DNA of 64,000 bases from CBDCYN01 sp965224205 (GCA_965224205.1 CBDCYN010000013.1:62001-126000); one strand, 5' to 3'; shown: positions 16,939 to 26,554, numbered from the stretch's first letter. A program made the numbers and translations. Notes: a model not told the origin generated them from the letters alone.

Positions 16939-17790
16939 TTTCGCGATGCCCTCGAGCAAGCTCAACGCGATGACCTGCTCAACCGTCAGCCGATCGGGCC
17001 GAGCGGCGGGGTCGACGCCGACCGGCCAAGCGTGGTGCCTGCCGAGGATGGCCCCCAGCTGCTTGCGACGCTGGGTGAACAACCGGTGGACCGTCGCTTG
17101 CAACGCCGCGAGATCCTTGGTCAACGGTTCGGTTCGTCGCTGGAACCGCACGACCGTTGATTCCACCGCCGGTCGGGGCCAGAAGCACGTCGCCGGCACG
17201 GTCGAGACGTGCTGCATCGTGGACACCGCCTGGGTCATCACGGTCAGCGGGCCGTAGTCCTTGGTCCCCGGTCCAGCCAATAGCCGGCACGCCACTTCGT
17301 GCTGGACCATGACCACCCCGCCGGTCATCCATGGCTGCTGGGGATCGACCAAGAGATTGACCATCAGCGGCGAAGCGACGTTGTACGGCAGATTAGCGAT
17401 AAGCTTGAACCCATCGGCGGCCTCTCCTTGACACGACACACTTAAGGATGACCACACGACGGGATTGATCCTGTGTTTCGAGGCCAAGACATCGTCGAAG
17501 ATAAGCTTCACACGGCCCCTGTACGGCGATAGAACATTTTCAAGGATCGGCTCAAGCCGGCGATCGATCTCAACCGCGACCAGACGTGCCCCGGCGTCGA
17601 GCAGCTTGGTCGATAGCGACCCTGTGCCCGGCCCGACCTCGAGCACAACGTCCCCCTCCCGCAGTGAGGCGGCTTCGACGATGCGGGCCATGTGGTGCTC
17701 GTCGTGGAGAAAATGCTGCCCGTACCGGTGCTTGGGGTTGAGGCCATACGCCGCCAGGTATCCCTTGATTTGCGTTAGCTTCTGAGTCAT
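16912..17790 (-). CDS. rsmA: 16S rRNA (A1518/A1519) dimethyltransferase
   Basis: A 292-residue KsgA family protein that dimethylates two adenines at the 3' end of 16S rRNA. It has the N-terminal PKHRYGQHFLHDEH motif, the SAM-binding VVLEVGPGTGSLSTKLL, the acidic VAVEIDRRL, and the catalytic NLPYNVASPLM motif, followed by the C-terminal helical domain (QRRKQLGAIL). The start MTQKLTQ at 17790 gives the usual length; a codon at 17847 would add 19 residues, and neither has a strong ribosome site. It is divergent from mutL with a 76-base gap. Its last codons lie inside repeat R1. Confidence 0.95.
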   Translation of the reverse strand: MTQKLTQIKGYLAAYGLNPKHRYGQHFLHDEHHMARIVEAASLREGDVVLEVGPGTGSLSTKLLDAGARLVAVEIDRRLEPILENVLSPYRGRVKLIFDDVLASKHRINPVVWSSLSVSCQGEAADGFKLIANLPYNVASPLMVNLLVDPQQPWMTGGVVMVQHEVACRLLAGPGTKDYGPLTVMTQAVSTMQHVSTVPATCFWPRPAVESTVVRFQRRTEPLTKDLAALQATVHRLFTQRRKQLGAILGRHHAWPVGVDPAARPDRLTVEQVIALSLLEGIAKPVSDEIAR

Positions 17791-17866
17791 ATGAGCGAAC
17801 ACGTATCCGTAGGGGTTGCCAGCCACGCCGGGCGTAGTACCTTGCATGGTATGCTAAGGGCTGACC

Positions 17867-19834
17867 ATGCCGATTGAAAAATTATCGCCTCTGTTGATCA
17901 ACCAGATCGCCGCCGGGGAGGTGATCGACCGTCCCGCGGGCGTGGTCAAGGAGCTGGTCGAAAACAGCCTCGACGCCGGGGCGTCGAGCGTGCAGATCGC
18001 GATCGAAGACGGCGGCCAGCGGTTGATCCGCGTGTCCGACGACGGTTCGGGGATCGAGGCGGAACAACTCGTCTTGGCGGTATCCCCGCATGCCACGAGC
18101 AAGCTCTCGACCCCGCAGGGGTTGACCGCCATCTCGACCCTGGGGTTCCGCGGCGAAGCCTTGGCCTCGATCGCTTCCGTGAGCCGCCTGCGGGTGACCT
18201 CCCGCGCTACGATTGGTAATCACGTTTGCGAAGCCGGGACTGTGATCGAGGCTAGCGGTGACGAGGTTACCTCGCCCGCCCCAGCCGGGTGTTCGCCGGG
18301 CACGATCGTCGAGGTCCGTGACCTTTTTTTCAATACGCCAGCGCGACGTAAATTCCTGCGGTCAGCCACGACCGAGTTCGGGCACATCGCCGATATCGTC
18401 ACCCGCATCGCCATGTCCCGACCGCATGTGGGGTTCAAGCTCACCCACGGCTCGAAGACCGTGATCGACCTACCCCCCGCTCAAACCAAGCGGCGCCGCT
18501 GCGTCGATCTGATTGGCCAAGAGCTCGACGAGGTCCTGCTCGAATTCGAAACCACGCAACCAGTCCCGTCGTATTGGCAGATTAACGGTGCCGCCAACGA
18601 AGCCAGCGGTGAAGGAGATAAACAGGGTCGTGACACGCTTCGCGTTTGGGGCTTGGCCGGGATGCCAATCACCGCCCGGTCGACGAGCAAGTACCAGTTC
18701 CTATATGTCAACGGGCGATCGGTGAAAGACCGGTCTCTCTCCCACGCGGTCAAAGAGGCGTACCGTGGGCTGATCGCCCCCAACCTGCAGCCGGTGGCGG
18801 TGGTGTTCCTCGACGTCCCGCCGCAGTCCGTGGATGTCAACGTCCACCCGACCAAAGCCGAGGTGCGGTTCCAGGACTCTAACAAGCTGCACGGCCTGGT
18901 GCTTACCGCCCTGCGCCAGCGCCTGCTGGGGACTGATCTCACCCCGTCGGCCGATCTCACAAGCGTGTCCCAACAACAGTCAGGCCGATCGGATATCGAA
19001 GCACCGCAGCCTCAGGTCCATGTCCGGTCCCCGGATGCATTTGTCGATTATTTCAAGGAGATGGACCCAAAGAACAAAGGATTTGTGTATGAACAGGTCA
19101 AGCAGGCGATGGTCGAAGACGGCGACGCGTCGCTTCTTGACACGCTAGAGCCATCTGCGCCGCCACAATCGACTAATCAGACTGGTGTTGCCGGCCAGGC
19201 GGCGGGTACGTCCCCTTCGCCTCCTGCCTCCCAACGCGTGCTCCAGGTCCACCAAAGCTATCTCGTGACCGAAGACGACGACGGGTTGTTGATCGTCGAT
19301 CAGCACGCCCTCCACGAGCGGGTGATGTTCGAGCAGCTGCGCCAGCGGATCACCGCCGGCCCGCTCGAGAGCCAGCGGTTGCTCACCCCGGTCGTGGTCA
19401 AAGCCTCACCGTCGCGCATCGCGGCGCTCGAGACGCTTGGCCCCCTGCTCGTGCGGATCGGGATCGAAGCCGAGCCGATCGGGCCCGAAGCGATCGCCAT
19501 CCACGCGTTCGCCTCGTTCCTGTTCGACCGCCACGTCAACCCGGATGAATTCCTTAGCGACCTGCTCGACCAGGCTGAGGAGGGGCAGATCGTTATGCCC
19601 ACCACATCGACCGGCCAGGGCCAAGACGTCGAAGAAACCTCCTTACATCAGGTACTGGACATGATGGCCTGCAAGGCCGCGGTCAAGGCCGGCGACCGGA
19701 TGACCCCCGACGAGCTCGACGCGCTGCTTGCTCAGCGTAGCCAAGTAGAACGGTCCTCAAGCTGCCCCCACGGCCGGCCAACTACGTACCGCATCACGCT
19801 CAAAGAACTCGCCAAGCAGTTCAAGCGGACGTGA
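17867..19834 (+). CDS. mutL: DNA mismatch repair protein MutL, endonuclease type
   Basis: A 655-residue protein. The N-terminal GHKL ATPase has NQIAAGEVIDRPAGVVKELV, the ATP-lid DDGSGIEAEQL, STLGFRGEALASI and FFNTPARRKFL; the linker is about residues 370-455. The C-terminal dimerization domain holds the nicking-endonuclease motif DQHALHERVMFE (about residue 477, matching DQHAx2Ex4E), ACKAAVKAGD and CPHGRPTT near the end. MutL links mismatch recognition by MutS to strand removal; this type nicks DNA itself, as in bacteria without MutH. The start at 17867 is an ATG with family-typical residues directly after it. It is convergent with trpG/pabA. Confidence 0.97.
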   Translation: MPIEKLSPLLINQIAAGEVIDRPAGVVKELVENSLDAGASSVQIAIEDGGQRLIRVSDDGSGIEAEQLVLAVSPHATSKLSTPQGLTAISTLGFRGEALASIASVSRLRVTSRATIGNHVCEAGTVIEASGDEVTSPAPAGCSPGTIVEVRDLFFNTPARRKFLRSATTEFGHIADIVTRIAMSRPHVGFKLTHGSKTVIDLPPAQTKRRRCVDLIGQELDEVLLEFETTQPVPSYWQINGAANEASGEGDKQGRDTLRVWGLAGMPITARSTSKYQFLYVNGRSVKDRSLSHAVKEAYRGLIAPNLQPVAVVFLDVPPQSVDVNVHPTKAEVRFQDSNKLHGLVLTALRQRLLGTDLTPSADLTSVSQQQSGRSDIEAPQPQVHVRSPDAFVDYFKEMDPKNKGFVYEQVKQAMVEDGDASLLDTLEPSAPPQSTNQTGVAGQAAGTSPSPPASQRVLQVHQSYLVTEDDDGLLIVDQHALHERVMFEQLRQRITAGPLESQRLLTPVVVKASPSRIAALETLGPLLVRIGIEAEPIGPEAIAIHAFASFLFDRHVNPDEFLSDLLDQAEEGQIVMPTTSTGQGQDVEETSLHQVLDMMACKAAVKAGDRMTPDELDALLAQRSQVERSSSCPHGRPTTYRITLKELAKQFKRT

Positions 19835-19863
19835 CTTTGATTAAGGAACCCCACCCCACGGCA

Positions 19864-20484
19864 TCACGCGACGACGTTTTCCTGGATCATGGGTGTGGGC
19901 AGCCCGAGAAAGTTAGCCAAAAGGTGGTGGCCCGCAACGGTCAAAAAACTCTCGGGGTGAAACTGCACTCCTTCGAGCGGGGCGTCGCCGAAGACCCCCC
20001 GCTTGGCGCGCATGCCCATGATCTCGCCCTCCTGGGTCCAGGCGCTAAGCTCGAATCGGCTGTCGTCAAAACTGTCTCGGTCGACGATCAGGCTGTGGTA
20101 CCGTGTGGCGGTGAACGGGTTATCGAGCCCCGCGAAGACGGTCTTGGCGTCGTGGTGGATCGGCGACGTCTTGCCGTGCATCAGCCGGTCGTTGCGGCCC
20201 ACCGTCATCCCGAAGCACTGGCCGATGCACTGGTGACCTAGACACACCCCCAGCAACGGGACGCGACCCGCTACCGCCTCGATCAACCCCATCGAGACCC
20301 CGCCGTCTCGGGGCGTGCCCGGCCCCGGGGAGATAATGACGTGATCCGGCTTTAACCCTGCCGCCTCGTCGACCGTGATCTTATCATTGCGATACACCCG
20401 TAGGTCCATGGCGGGGTCAAGCTCCCCGATCCTCTGAACGAGGTTGTAGGTGAAACTATCATAGTTGTCGATGAGTAAGATCAT
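19864..20484 (-). CDS. trpG: Glutamine amidotransferase subunit of anthranilate / aminodeoxychorismate synthase
   Basis: A 206-residue class I glutamine amidotransferase: MILLIDNYDSFTYNLVQ, IISPGPGTP, the nucleophile Cys in GVCLGHQCIGQ, and the His/Glu pair in VQFHPESFLT. It supplies ammonia to the partner synthase for anthranilate (tryptophan) or 4-amino-4-deoxychorismate (folate). No component I or trp gene is next to it, so trpG and pabA cannot be separated; a shared subunit is common. The start at 20484 matches the family N-terminus exactly; 42 extra upstream codons look non-coding. Confidence 0.92.
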   Translation of the reverse strand: MILLIDNYDSFTYNLVQRIGELDPAMDLRVYRNDKITVDEAAGLKPDHVIISPGPGTPRDGGVSMGLIEAVAGRVPLLGVCLGHQCIGQCFGMTVGRNDRLMHGKTSPIHHDAKTVFAGLDNPFTATRYHSLIVDRDSFDDSRFELSAWTQEGEIMGMRAKRGVFGDAPLEGVQFHPESFLTVAGHHLLANFLGLPTPMIQENVVA

Positions 20485-20669
20485 GGAGGGTGCTACAGAA
20501 TCACTACGAAACGCAGGTTCATGATCAAGATCATTTCTATCCGTCAACGATCCACGACGCGGACCCAATTGGTTAAAGCGTCGGGCCCCATCAACCCTAT
20601 GGTTCCTCACCTGACCGACCGGGCTCTATTCTATCGTGCACACGCCCCCACGGGCGGGGGCAGCCGCCG

Positions 20670-21314
20670 ATGACCCCTTGGCAACGGATCAAGATGCTGC
20701 GTTACGGCCCGACCGCCAACCGGTTACGGCAGATCGCTGTGCACGTGCGCGAGTCGTTTTTCCTGTCCCTGGCCAACCACCTGCCGAGGCTGCGGTGCTT
20801 TGATACCAAGCGTTATGTGTTGGTCCGCCTGGCCGGGGTGCGTGTGTGCCCACCCAGCGCGATCCTGGCGCCGATCGAGATCCGCCCGATCGGCTGTGCC
20901 AAGAACCTGTCGATCGGCCGCAATTGTTATTTGAATACGGGGATCCGATTCGATTGCGCCAAGGACCCGATCTCGATCGGCGACAAGGTGCTCATCGGCC
21001 CGCGGGTGTGTTTCGAGACCTCCAGCCACGGCTTTGTGTACATCGAGGGCCAGGGCAGGGGTTGGTCGACGAAGCCGATTCGCGTCGACGACGGGGCGTG
21101 GATCGGGGCGGGGGCGATCATCCTCCAGGGCGTGCACATCGGGGCCGGGGCGACCGTGGCCGCGGGGGCGGTGGTGAACCGGGACGTGCCGCCGTGGACC
21201 GTGGTCGGGGGTGTACCCGCGAAGGTGATTAAGACCATCGAACCGCCGGCGTCCGACGATCAGGCCCCGGTGCCAAGCGATGAGGGGTCATCCCCCGAGC
21301 CACACGAATCGTAA
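20670..21314 (+). CDS. Hexapeptide-repeat acyltransferase (maltose/galactoside O-acetyltransferase-like)
   Basis: A 214-residue left-handed beta-helix protein. The hexapeptide pattern is seen from about residue 70 on (IEIRPIG, LSIGRNCYLNTGI, PISIGDKVLIGPRVCF). The active-site His lies in ETSSHGF, and the late block IGAGAIILQGVHIGAGATVAAGAVVNRDVPPWTVVGGVPAKVIK is typical of NodL/MAT/WcaF acetyltransferases. It likely acetylates a sugar of a surface glycan. The C-terminal tail is acidic and Pro/Ser-rich. It stands alone between trpG and a lipoprotein gene. Confidence 0.9.
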   Translation: MTPWQRIKMLRYGPTANRLRQIAVHVRESFFLSLANHLPRLRCFDTKRYVLVRLAGVRVCPPSAILAPIEIRPIGCAKNLSIGRNCYLNTGIRFDCAKDPISIGDKVLIGPRVCFETSSHGFVYIEGQGRGWSTKPIRVDDGAWIGAGAIILQGVHIGAGATVAAGAVVNRDVPPWTVVGGVPAKVIKTIEPPASDDQAPVPSDEGSSPEPHES

Positions 21315-21387
21315 GAGTTGATCCACGGCTGGGTCGCTCTATAGTGAATCAACGAACGATTGACCTTCCTTAGACCATGGGGGCTCG

Positions 21388-21963
21388 ATGCGATCATGTT
21401 CCTCGGTTTTGTTCCAAGCGTGTCATCTGCGTCGTGTGATCGTTTGGGGGGCGTTCGTCGCGGTGGTCGTGGCGCTGCTGGGGGGTTGCGACCAGATGTT
21501 GTTTAGCAGCCGCGCCGACGACGACCCGATGACCCAAGCGAAGATGGAGCGGGTCCTCCAGCAGGAGGCCGACCAGTTCGAGGGTCAGCCCGGGTTGGTG
21601 CGGTTCGTGTTCGCGGGGGTGCCGATGGCTTGCGTGTCCGACCCTCCGCACGACCGGATGCGGATCATCGCCCCAATCATGGACGAGGACAAGCTCACCG
21701 ACAAGCAGCGCAGGGCGATGCTCGAAGCCAACTTCCACACCACCCTCGACGCCCGGTACGCCACGAGCCACGGCGTGGTCTACGCCGCGTTCATCCACCC
21801 GCTGTCTTCCCTAAGCGTCGCTGACCTGCGGGCGGCGGTCCGCCAGGTGGCGTCGCTGGTCAAGAACTTCGGGACGACCTACTCCAGCGATCAACTCCAG
21901 TTCGGCCAACCCGACGACGACCCGCCCGAAGACGAGACCCGCCGGCCTCCCGGTCAATCGTAA
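21388..21963 (+). CDS. Putative lipoprotein of unknown function
   Basis: A 191-residue protein with an N-terminal hydrophobic segment (VIVWGAFVAVVVALLGGC) ending in a good lipobox LGGC, then a soluble domain of about 140 residues. The core (RMRIIAPIMDEDKLTDKQRRAMLEANFHTTLDARYA, then VYAAFIHPLSSLSVADLRAAV) has the alternating strand-helix pattern of small type III chaperone- or YbjN-like folds, but that is a guess from pattern only. The tail is acidic and Pro-rich. It is probably anchored in a membrane facing the periplasm. It is followed 41 bases later by arsC on the same strand. Confidence 0.65.
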   Translation: MRSCSSVLFQACHLRRVIVWGAFVAVVVALLGGCDQMLFSSRADDDPMTQAKMERVLQQEADQFEGQPGLVRFVFAGVPMACVSDPPHDRMRIIAPIMDEDKLTDKQRRAMLEANFHTTLDARYATSHGVVYAAFIHPLSSLSVADLRAAVRQVASLVKNFGTTYSSDQLQFGQPDDDPPEDETRRPPGQS

Positions 21964-22004
21964 AGACCGGTCCACGATCCATAACACGCCAAATAGATGC
22001 GCTG

Positions 22005-22355
22005 ATGCCCGACGTGACGATCTATCACAACCCCCGCTGCTCCAAGAGCCGCCAGGCGCTTGAACTGCTCCAAAGCCGGGGCATCGAGCCTACGGTCATC
22101 CGATACCTCGACGACCCCCCGGACGAAGCGACCCTCAGTCAAATCCTTGACCAACTCGGGATCAAACCGATCGACCTGATCCGCAAGAAAGAGAAGCTGT
22201 ACAAGGAACTGGGCCTCGACCGGGTCAAGGACGACCGCCAAGCCCTGATCCAAGCCATGGTCGAGCACCCGATCCTGATCGAACGCCCGATCGTGGTCAA
22301 GGCCGATCGGGCGCGACTAGGTCGACCGCCGGAAGATGTCCTCGAGATCTTGTGA
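22005..22355 (+). CDS. arsC: Arsenate reductase, glutaredoxin-coupled type (ArsC/Spx family)
   Basis: A 116-residue thioredoxin-fold protein with the catalytic Cys in IYHNPRCSKSRQAL (about residue 12) and the conserved Arg in ILIERPIVV (about residue 94), both needed for arsenate reduction. The length is typical of the ArsC family. The Spx/YffB branch lacks arsenate activity, but those proteins usually differ around the Cys; here HNPRCSKSR favours ArsC. No arsR, arsB or acr3 gene is adjacent. The stop codon lies within the left arm of a long inverted repeat. Confidence 0.9.
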   Translation: MPDVTIYHNPRCSKSRQALELLQSRGIEPTVIRYLDDPPDEATLSQILDQLGIKPIDLIRKKEKLYKELGLDRVKDDRQALIQAMVEHPILIERPIVVKADRARLGRPPEDVLEIL

Positions 22356-22461
22356 TACGCATCTGGATGCATTCACCGTCGCCCGCAGCGAGCCGCGACC
22401 GTGAGGGAGCGGATTCTTATGATATTCGATCGACGATGAATGCATCCAGTTCCGCATCACA
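22351..22461. repeat. Long inverted repeat enclosing half of an R3 element, at the arsC stop
   Basis: Left arm 22351-22375 and right arm 22437-22461 match as reverse complements at 22 of 25 positions; the inner 13 bases, CTGGATGCATTCA, match perfectly. Between them is the R3 start sequence GCGAGCCGCGACCGTGAGGG. The arsC stop codon is inside the left arm. It may act as a terminator-like hairpin or be a mobile-element remnant. Confidence 0.75.
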
Positions 22462-22488
22462 GGGTCGTCGCACGCCGATCCACGCCCG

Positions 22489-23904
22489 CTACTTCTTCAT
22501 CGCCTGCTGAGACAGCCGCTTGCCCACCTCCCACACCGGGCCGGGGAACTTGTGGCACGCCCCGATCACTGCGTCGCAAGCGGCGATCACCGCGTCGATG
22601 TCACCCGCGTTGACCACCAGGGGGGGGATGAGCTTGACCACGTCGATGTGGTGCCCCGCCACCTGGGCGAGGATCCGGTGGTCGGTTAGCAAGGGGATCA
22701 GGATCGCCTGGCAGAACAGGCTCGCATCGAGCTTATGCAGCAGTGACCAGCCCATCTTGAGCTTGAGGCTTTTGGGCGGGCCGAATTCGATGGCCACCAT
22801 CAGCCCCTTGCCGCGCACGTCGTGCAACAACTCGTATCGGTCCATCAGCGCCCGCAACCCGGTCATGAGGCGATGGCCCATCGCCGCTGCGTTCTCGACG
22901 AGTTTCTCCTCTCGCAGCACGTGCAGGGTCGCCAGGCCCGCCGCCATCGCCAGGTCGTTTTGCCCGAACGTGGTCGAGTGCACCACGCACCGGTCGAGGC
23001 TCGAGAACACTTTTTTGTAGATCCACCGGCGGTACAAGACCGCCCCCACCGGCACATACCCGCCAGACAACCCCTTGGCGATCACGAGGATGTCCGGCTC
23101 CACCGCCCAGTGTTCGCAAGCAAACATCCTGCCGGTGCGCCCCAACCCGGTCTGCACCTCGTCGGCGATCAGCAGCGTGTCGTGCTTTCGACAAAGTTCA
23201 GCCGCGCCCGGCAGGTAATCGTCATCGGGAATATTGACCCCTTTGCCCTGGATCGGCTCAACAATGAACCCCGCCACATCGCCCTTGGCCAGTTCATTCT
23301 CTAGCGCCGCCAGGTCGTTGAACGGCACGGGGGTGCACAAAGGAAGAAGCGGCCCGAATCCTTCGGTGAACTCCGCGTTGCCGTTAACGGATAGCGCCCC
23401 TAGCGACAGCCCATGGAAGGCTTTTTTGCAGTAGACGATCCGCGACCGGCCGGTGGCGGCGCGGGCGAATTTTATCGCCGTTTCGACCCCCTCAGCACCG
23501 CTATTGGTAAAGAACACGGTATCGAGGCCACCGGGGGCCGGGGCCAGGTCGATCAGCTGCTGGGCCAGGAGGCCCGACAATCGCGGCGTGCCCATTTTCA
23601 CGAGGTTGGGCAGGTCCAGGTCCATTGCTTGTTTGATCGCTGCACGGATCGTCGGGTGGTTGCGGCCGCAGTTGAATACCGCGTAACCCCCGAGGCAGTC
23701 GAGGTACCGGTTGTCTTGTTCGTCGTAGAGATACGCCCCTTGGGCCCGAGAAAACCGCACGTCGTACCCGATGATCTTGAGCACCTTCGCTAAAGCCGGG
23801 TTGATGTGCTTCTCAAGCAGACCCAACGCGTCTCGGGGCCCGTTGGCGCCGAGCAAGGCTCGCAGATCAAAGTCAGCCCGGGTCGGTTCACAATCGATAA
23901 GCAT
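22489..23904 (-). CDS. Class III pyridoxal-phosphate aminotransferase
   Basis: A 471-residue fold-type I aminotransferase. It shows the cofactor-phosphate region FFTNSGAEGVETAIKFARA, AFHGLSLGALSVNG, the Asp of LLIADEVQTGLGRTG, the Schiff-base Lys in ILVIAKGLSGGYVPVGAVL, and STTFGQNDLAMAAGLA. The pattern resembles putrescine, ornithine or 4-aminobutyrate aminotransferases; the substrate is not decidable from sequence. The N-terminus (about residues 1-50) is longer than in ornithine aminotransferase. It is monocistronic, convergent with arsC, with no polyamine genes nearby. Confidence 0.9.
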   Translation of the reverse strand: MLIDCEPTRADFDLRALLGANGPRDALGLLEKHINPALAKVLKIIGYDVRFSRAQGAYLYDEQDNRYLDCLGGYAVFNCGRNHPTIRAAIKQAMDLDLPNLVKMGTPRLSGLLAQQLIDLAPAPGGLDTVFFTNSGAEGVETAIKFARAATGRSRIVYCKKAFHGLSLGALSVNGNAEFTEGFGPLLPLCTPVPFNDLAALENELAKGDVAGFIVEPIQGKGVNIPDDDYLPGAAELCRKHDTLLIADEVQTGLGRTGRMFACEHWAVEPDILVIAKGLSGGYVPVGAVLYRRWIYKKVFSSLDRCVVHSTTFGQNDLAMAAGLATLHVLREEKLVENAAAMGHRLMTGLRALMDRYELLHDVRGKGLMVAIEFGPPKSLKLKMGWSLLHKLDASLFCQAILIPLLTDHRILAQVAGHHIDVVKLIPPLVVNAGDIDAVIAACDAVIGACHKFPGPVWEVGKRLSQQAMKK

Positions 23905-24490
23905 GAATCGAGCCTAGATCCCGCAGGATCACCGGTCAAGTGAAGCAGGCTCAGTTCATCGTATGCCAAGCTGAGGAAACGATTTGACCGGCTGTGAGGC
24001 TCTGAAAATAACCCCACGACCCCACGTATACACTGCGCTTGGTGTACGCTCGCCGGCGATCCGACCCCCTGATTCGGGGATCGGGATCTCGTTTCGATGT
24101 ATACGCATCGAGTATCAAAATACCGCGTCGGTGACGCTGTGGACCTCGGGGATTTCCCTGCCGCGTACACGAATTGTCCAGCAATTTCATTCGGGATCGG
24201 TATAGATGATGCCGGCCATGAGCGATAAAACCCGTCCACAGCAGAGGATCGAGCCCAACAAAAAAATCTTCGTTTGATCTGGATTAAGCAGGGGCTGATG
24301 GGTAAGATAAATAGATTCGTATTCTCGTCTTGAAGCAACACGCGGATACGGATCGCTAGATGAGGGGCCCCTGATCCTGGGCTGTGACACATCCAACGAC
24401 CCCTTCCGCGATATCGAAGGGGAAGGCCAGCGGATTAGTTGAAAAAAGCAGAGAGAAGCATTTTTTCTAAAAAATAAGGAGATTGGGTTC
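23905..24490. other. Intergenic region with one R1 copy
   Basis: Divergent space between the aminotransferase and the first PEP-CTERM gene. It holds R1 copy c (24099-24203) and, at 24460-24480, an AT-rich stretch with AAGGAG before the ATG at 24491. Open frames on the minus strand here look non-coding. Confidence 0.5.
24099..24203 (+). repeat. Interspersed repeat R1, copy c
   Basis: A nearly complete copy: begins GTATACGCATCGAGTATCAA, then TACCGCGTCGG, GGACCTCGGGGATT, CCGCGTACACGAATTG and ends ATTTCATTCGGGATCGGTAT. It is in the opposite orientation to copies a and d and matches their reverse complement along its length. Confidence 0.82.
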
Positions 24491-26389
24491 ATGGGTGATG
24501 AAACAGCCAGGGGAAGATGGATTGCCTGGTGGCCGATGGCGGCGATCGTGTGGGGCAGCCCGCTGGTGACGCCCCAGCCTGTCGCGGGTTTGGATATCGT
24601 GTTGGAATTCAACAGCGGGGTTTCAGAAAATCCGTCGTTTGACCCAAGCGGATCCAAACTGACCGATATCATGCAAGCGGTCGAAACAGTTTATGAGGAC
24701 ATCTTCGAAGACGCCCATACTTTGATCCTCCGCTACTGGTGGGAAGATCTCGACGGCGGCACCTTAGGCGTTCACCAAGGGACCCTCCACAACGGCCAGC
24801 GTGAGCTGCGGGCCAACTTGCGGTTCGATACCCAAGATTCCAACGGCGTCGATCGGGCGTGGTTTATGGATCCGACGCCCCTCGAGGATTCTGAATTCAA
24901 CATTCAGCAGGATCTCGTGGCCGACCTGGCCAACCCGTCTAATTCCTTCAACGGCTCCCCGCCGGATCAGCTCGAAGTGGGGTACCGCGGCATCGCCCCG
25001 GTGTCGTCGCCGGCCCGTAATAAGTTCGACCTATTCACGGTGGCGCTGCACGAGGTCGGCCACGGGCTGGGGGTGCCCGCGGTCAACCCCTTCGACGACG
25101 AAACCGACGACGGCGACTGGGACACCCCCCCGCAGCTGATGGGCGGTTCGAGCGTCGGGGTGCTCACCGCCGGGACCTCCGGGCAGGGGCTTTTTCACCT
25201 CAATGAGACCCGGACCCTGATGAACCCCTCGATTTCTACCAACCTGCGCGAATACCCCACCGCCACCGACGTCTTCGCCATGGCCTCGACCGCCGATTGG
25301 GCCCAGATCGACCTACCCCGAAAGGATTTTCTCGGTAGCGGCGGATCGTCCGACCCCTGGAACACCGCTTCGCGCTGGATCGGCAACAGGGTTCCCGATA
25401 TCGACGACGACGTCTATCTGCGTCACGGGGCGAAGGTGGTGACCCTAAACGCCACGGGGTTGGCCGCGAACCTAACGATCGACGCCGCGGCGCAGCTGCG
25501 TACCATGAATCATTCGCTGACGGTGACCGGCCAAACACGGATCGAAGGCGGGTCACGCTTGGTGGTGGGCAACCTCGCCAACCCCGCGGCCGTGCCCGGC
25601 GCTGCCCAAGTGACGACGGGCTCGCTCGAGCTGGGGCCCGGCGGGCATGAGTTGACCCTAGCGGGCGGGCGGCTGACGATCGGGTCGGGCTCCCTTGTCA
25701 TCGGGACCGGCGACACCCTTAACGGCCAAGGGACCATCTCGGCCGACGTCTCCTCGGCGGGCACGATCGCCCCGGGGCTGCCGGGCCTACCCACCGGGCT
25801 GATTTCCGTCGAAGGCGATCTGATCCTCCAAGACGACAGTGAGATGGAGATCCAACTCCGGTCAACCGGGCCCGATCAGGTCTCGGTGGCCGGGGACCTG
25901 ACACTCGATGGGTTGCTGACCGTGACCCTCTCGGGTGGATTCGAGCCGACACCGGGTCAGGTTTTTGATGTGCTTTTCGCCGACCAGATCAGCGGGGGGT
26001 TCGACGATTTCGGCGGCGACGTGTTCCGGTGGTCCGATTCGAGCAACCTCGCGCTGATCCCCTTGGTGGACGAGGCCAGCGGCGTGGTATCCCTGGTCAC
26101 CACCCTGGTAGGGGACGTGAACGCGGACCGGGAGGTCGGGTTTGTCGACTTCCTGGTCTTCCAGAGCCGCTTCGGCACGGCCGGCGACTGGTACGACGGA
26201 GATTTTAACGGCGACGAGGTTATCAACTTCGTCGATTTCTTGTTGGTCCAGAGCACATTCGGCCAGTCGCTGGTGGGTGAATCCGCGGCGGCGGCGGAGG
26301 TCACGGCCGCTTTGACGACCCCCGAACCCGGGTCTTTTTGGGCGGCGTTAGCGGCTAGCGCCCCGTTCTTTCGTCGCTGGCGCGGGTAG
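24491..26389 (+). CDS. Secreted PEP-CTERM protein with HExxH metalloprotease-like domain and dockerin-like repeats
   Basis: A 632-residue secreted protein. An N-terminal signal region (about residues 9-34) leads to a metzincin-like domain with LHEVGHGLG (His187, Glu188, His191). The third metzincin His expected three residues after the Gly is Ala (GVPA), so activity is uncertain. After about residue 280 there are beta-solenoid-like repeats (autotransporter style: LTVTGQTRIEGGSRL, LTLAGGRLTIGSGSL). At about residues 540-595 come two EF-hand-like dockerin motifs (GDVNADREVGFVDFL, GDFNGDEVINFVDFL). It ends with TPEPGSFWAALAASAPFFRRWRG, a PEP-CTERM sorting tail. It is the smaller paralog of the next gene. 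The start follows AAGGAG. Confidence 0.85.
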   Translation: MGDETARGRWIAWWPMAAIVWGSPLVTPQPVAGLDIVLEFNSGVSENPSFDPSGSKLTDIMQAVETVYEDIFEDAHTLILRYWWEDLDGGTLGVHQGTLHNGQRELRANLRFDTQDSNGVDRAWFMDPTPLEDSEFNIQQDLVADLANPSNSFNGSPPDQLEVGYRGIAPVSSPARNKFDLFTVALHEVGHGLGVPAVNPFDDETDDGDWDTPPQLMGGSSVGVLTAGTSGQGLFHLNETRTLMNPSISTNLREYPTATDVFAMASTADWAQIDLPRKDFLGSGGSSDPWNTASRWIGNRVPDIDDDVYLRHGAKVVTLNATGLAANLTIDAAAQLRTMNHSLTVTGQTRIEGGSRLVVGNLANPAAVPGAAQVTTGSLELGPGGHELTLAGGRLTIGSGSLVIGTGDTLNGQGTISADVSSAGTIAPGLPGLPTGLISVEGDLILQDDSEMEIQLRSTGPDQVSVAGDLTLDGLLTVTLSGGFEPTPGQVFDVLFADQISGGFDDFGGDVFRWSDSSNLALIPLVDEASGVVSLVTTLVGDVNADREVGFVDFLVFQSRFGTAGDWYDGDFNGDEVINFVDFLLVQSTFGQSLVGESAAAAEVTAALTTPEPGSFWAALAASAPFFRRWRG

Positions 26390-26554
26390 CTTGAAACGGG
26401 AACGGGCACGACGAGGCATGTAAGTTTGCGGGGTTCATTTTGGTTGAAGAACAAGGCAGAATAATAAAAAAAATCATTCTGTTAAAGGATGGGAGTATGT
26501 TCCGGTTGATTCCTGGGGTAACGTAAAGGTTGGAGAGGCCGATCACGGAAAATT

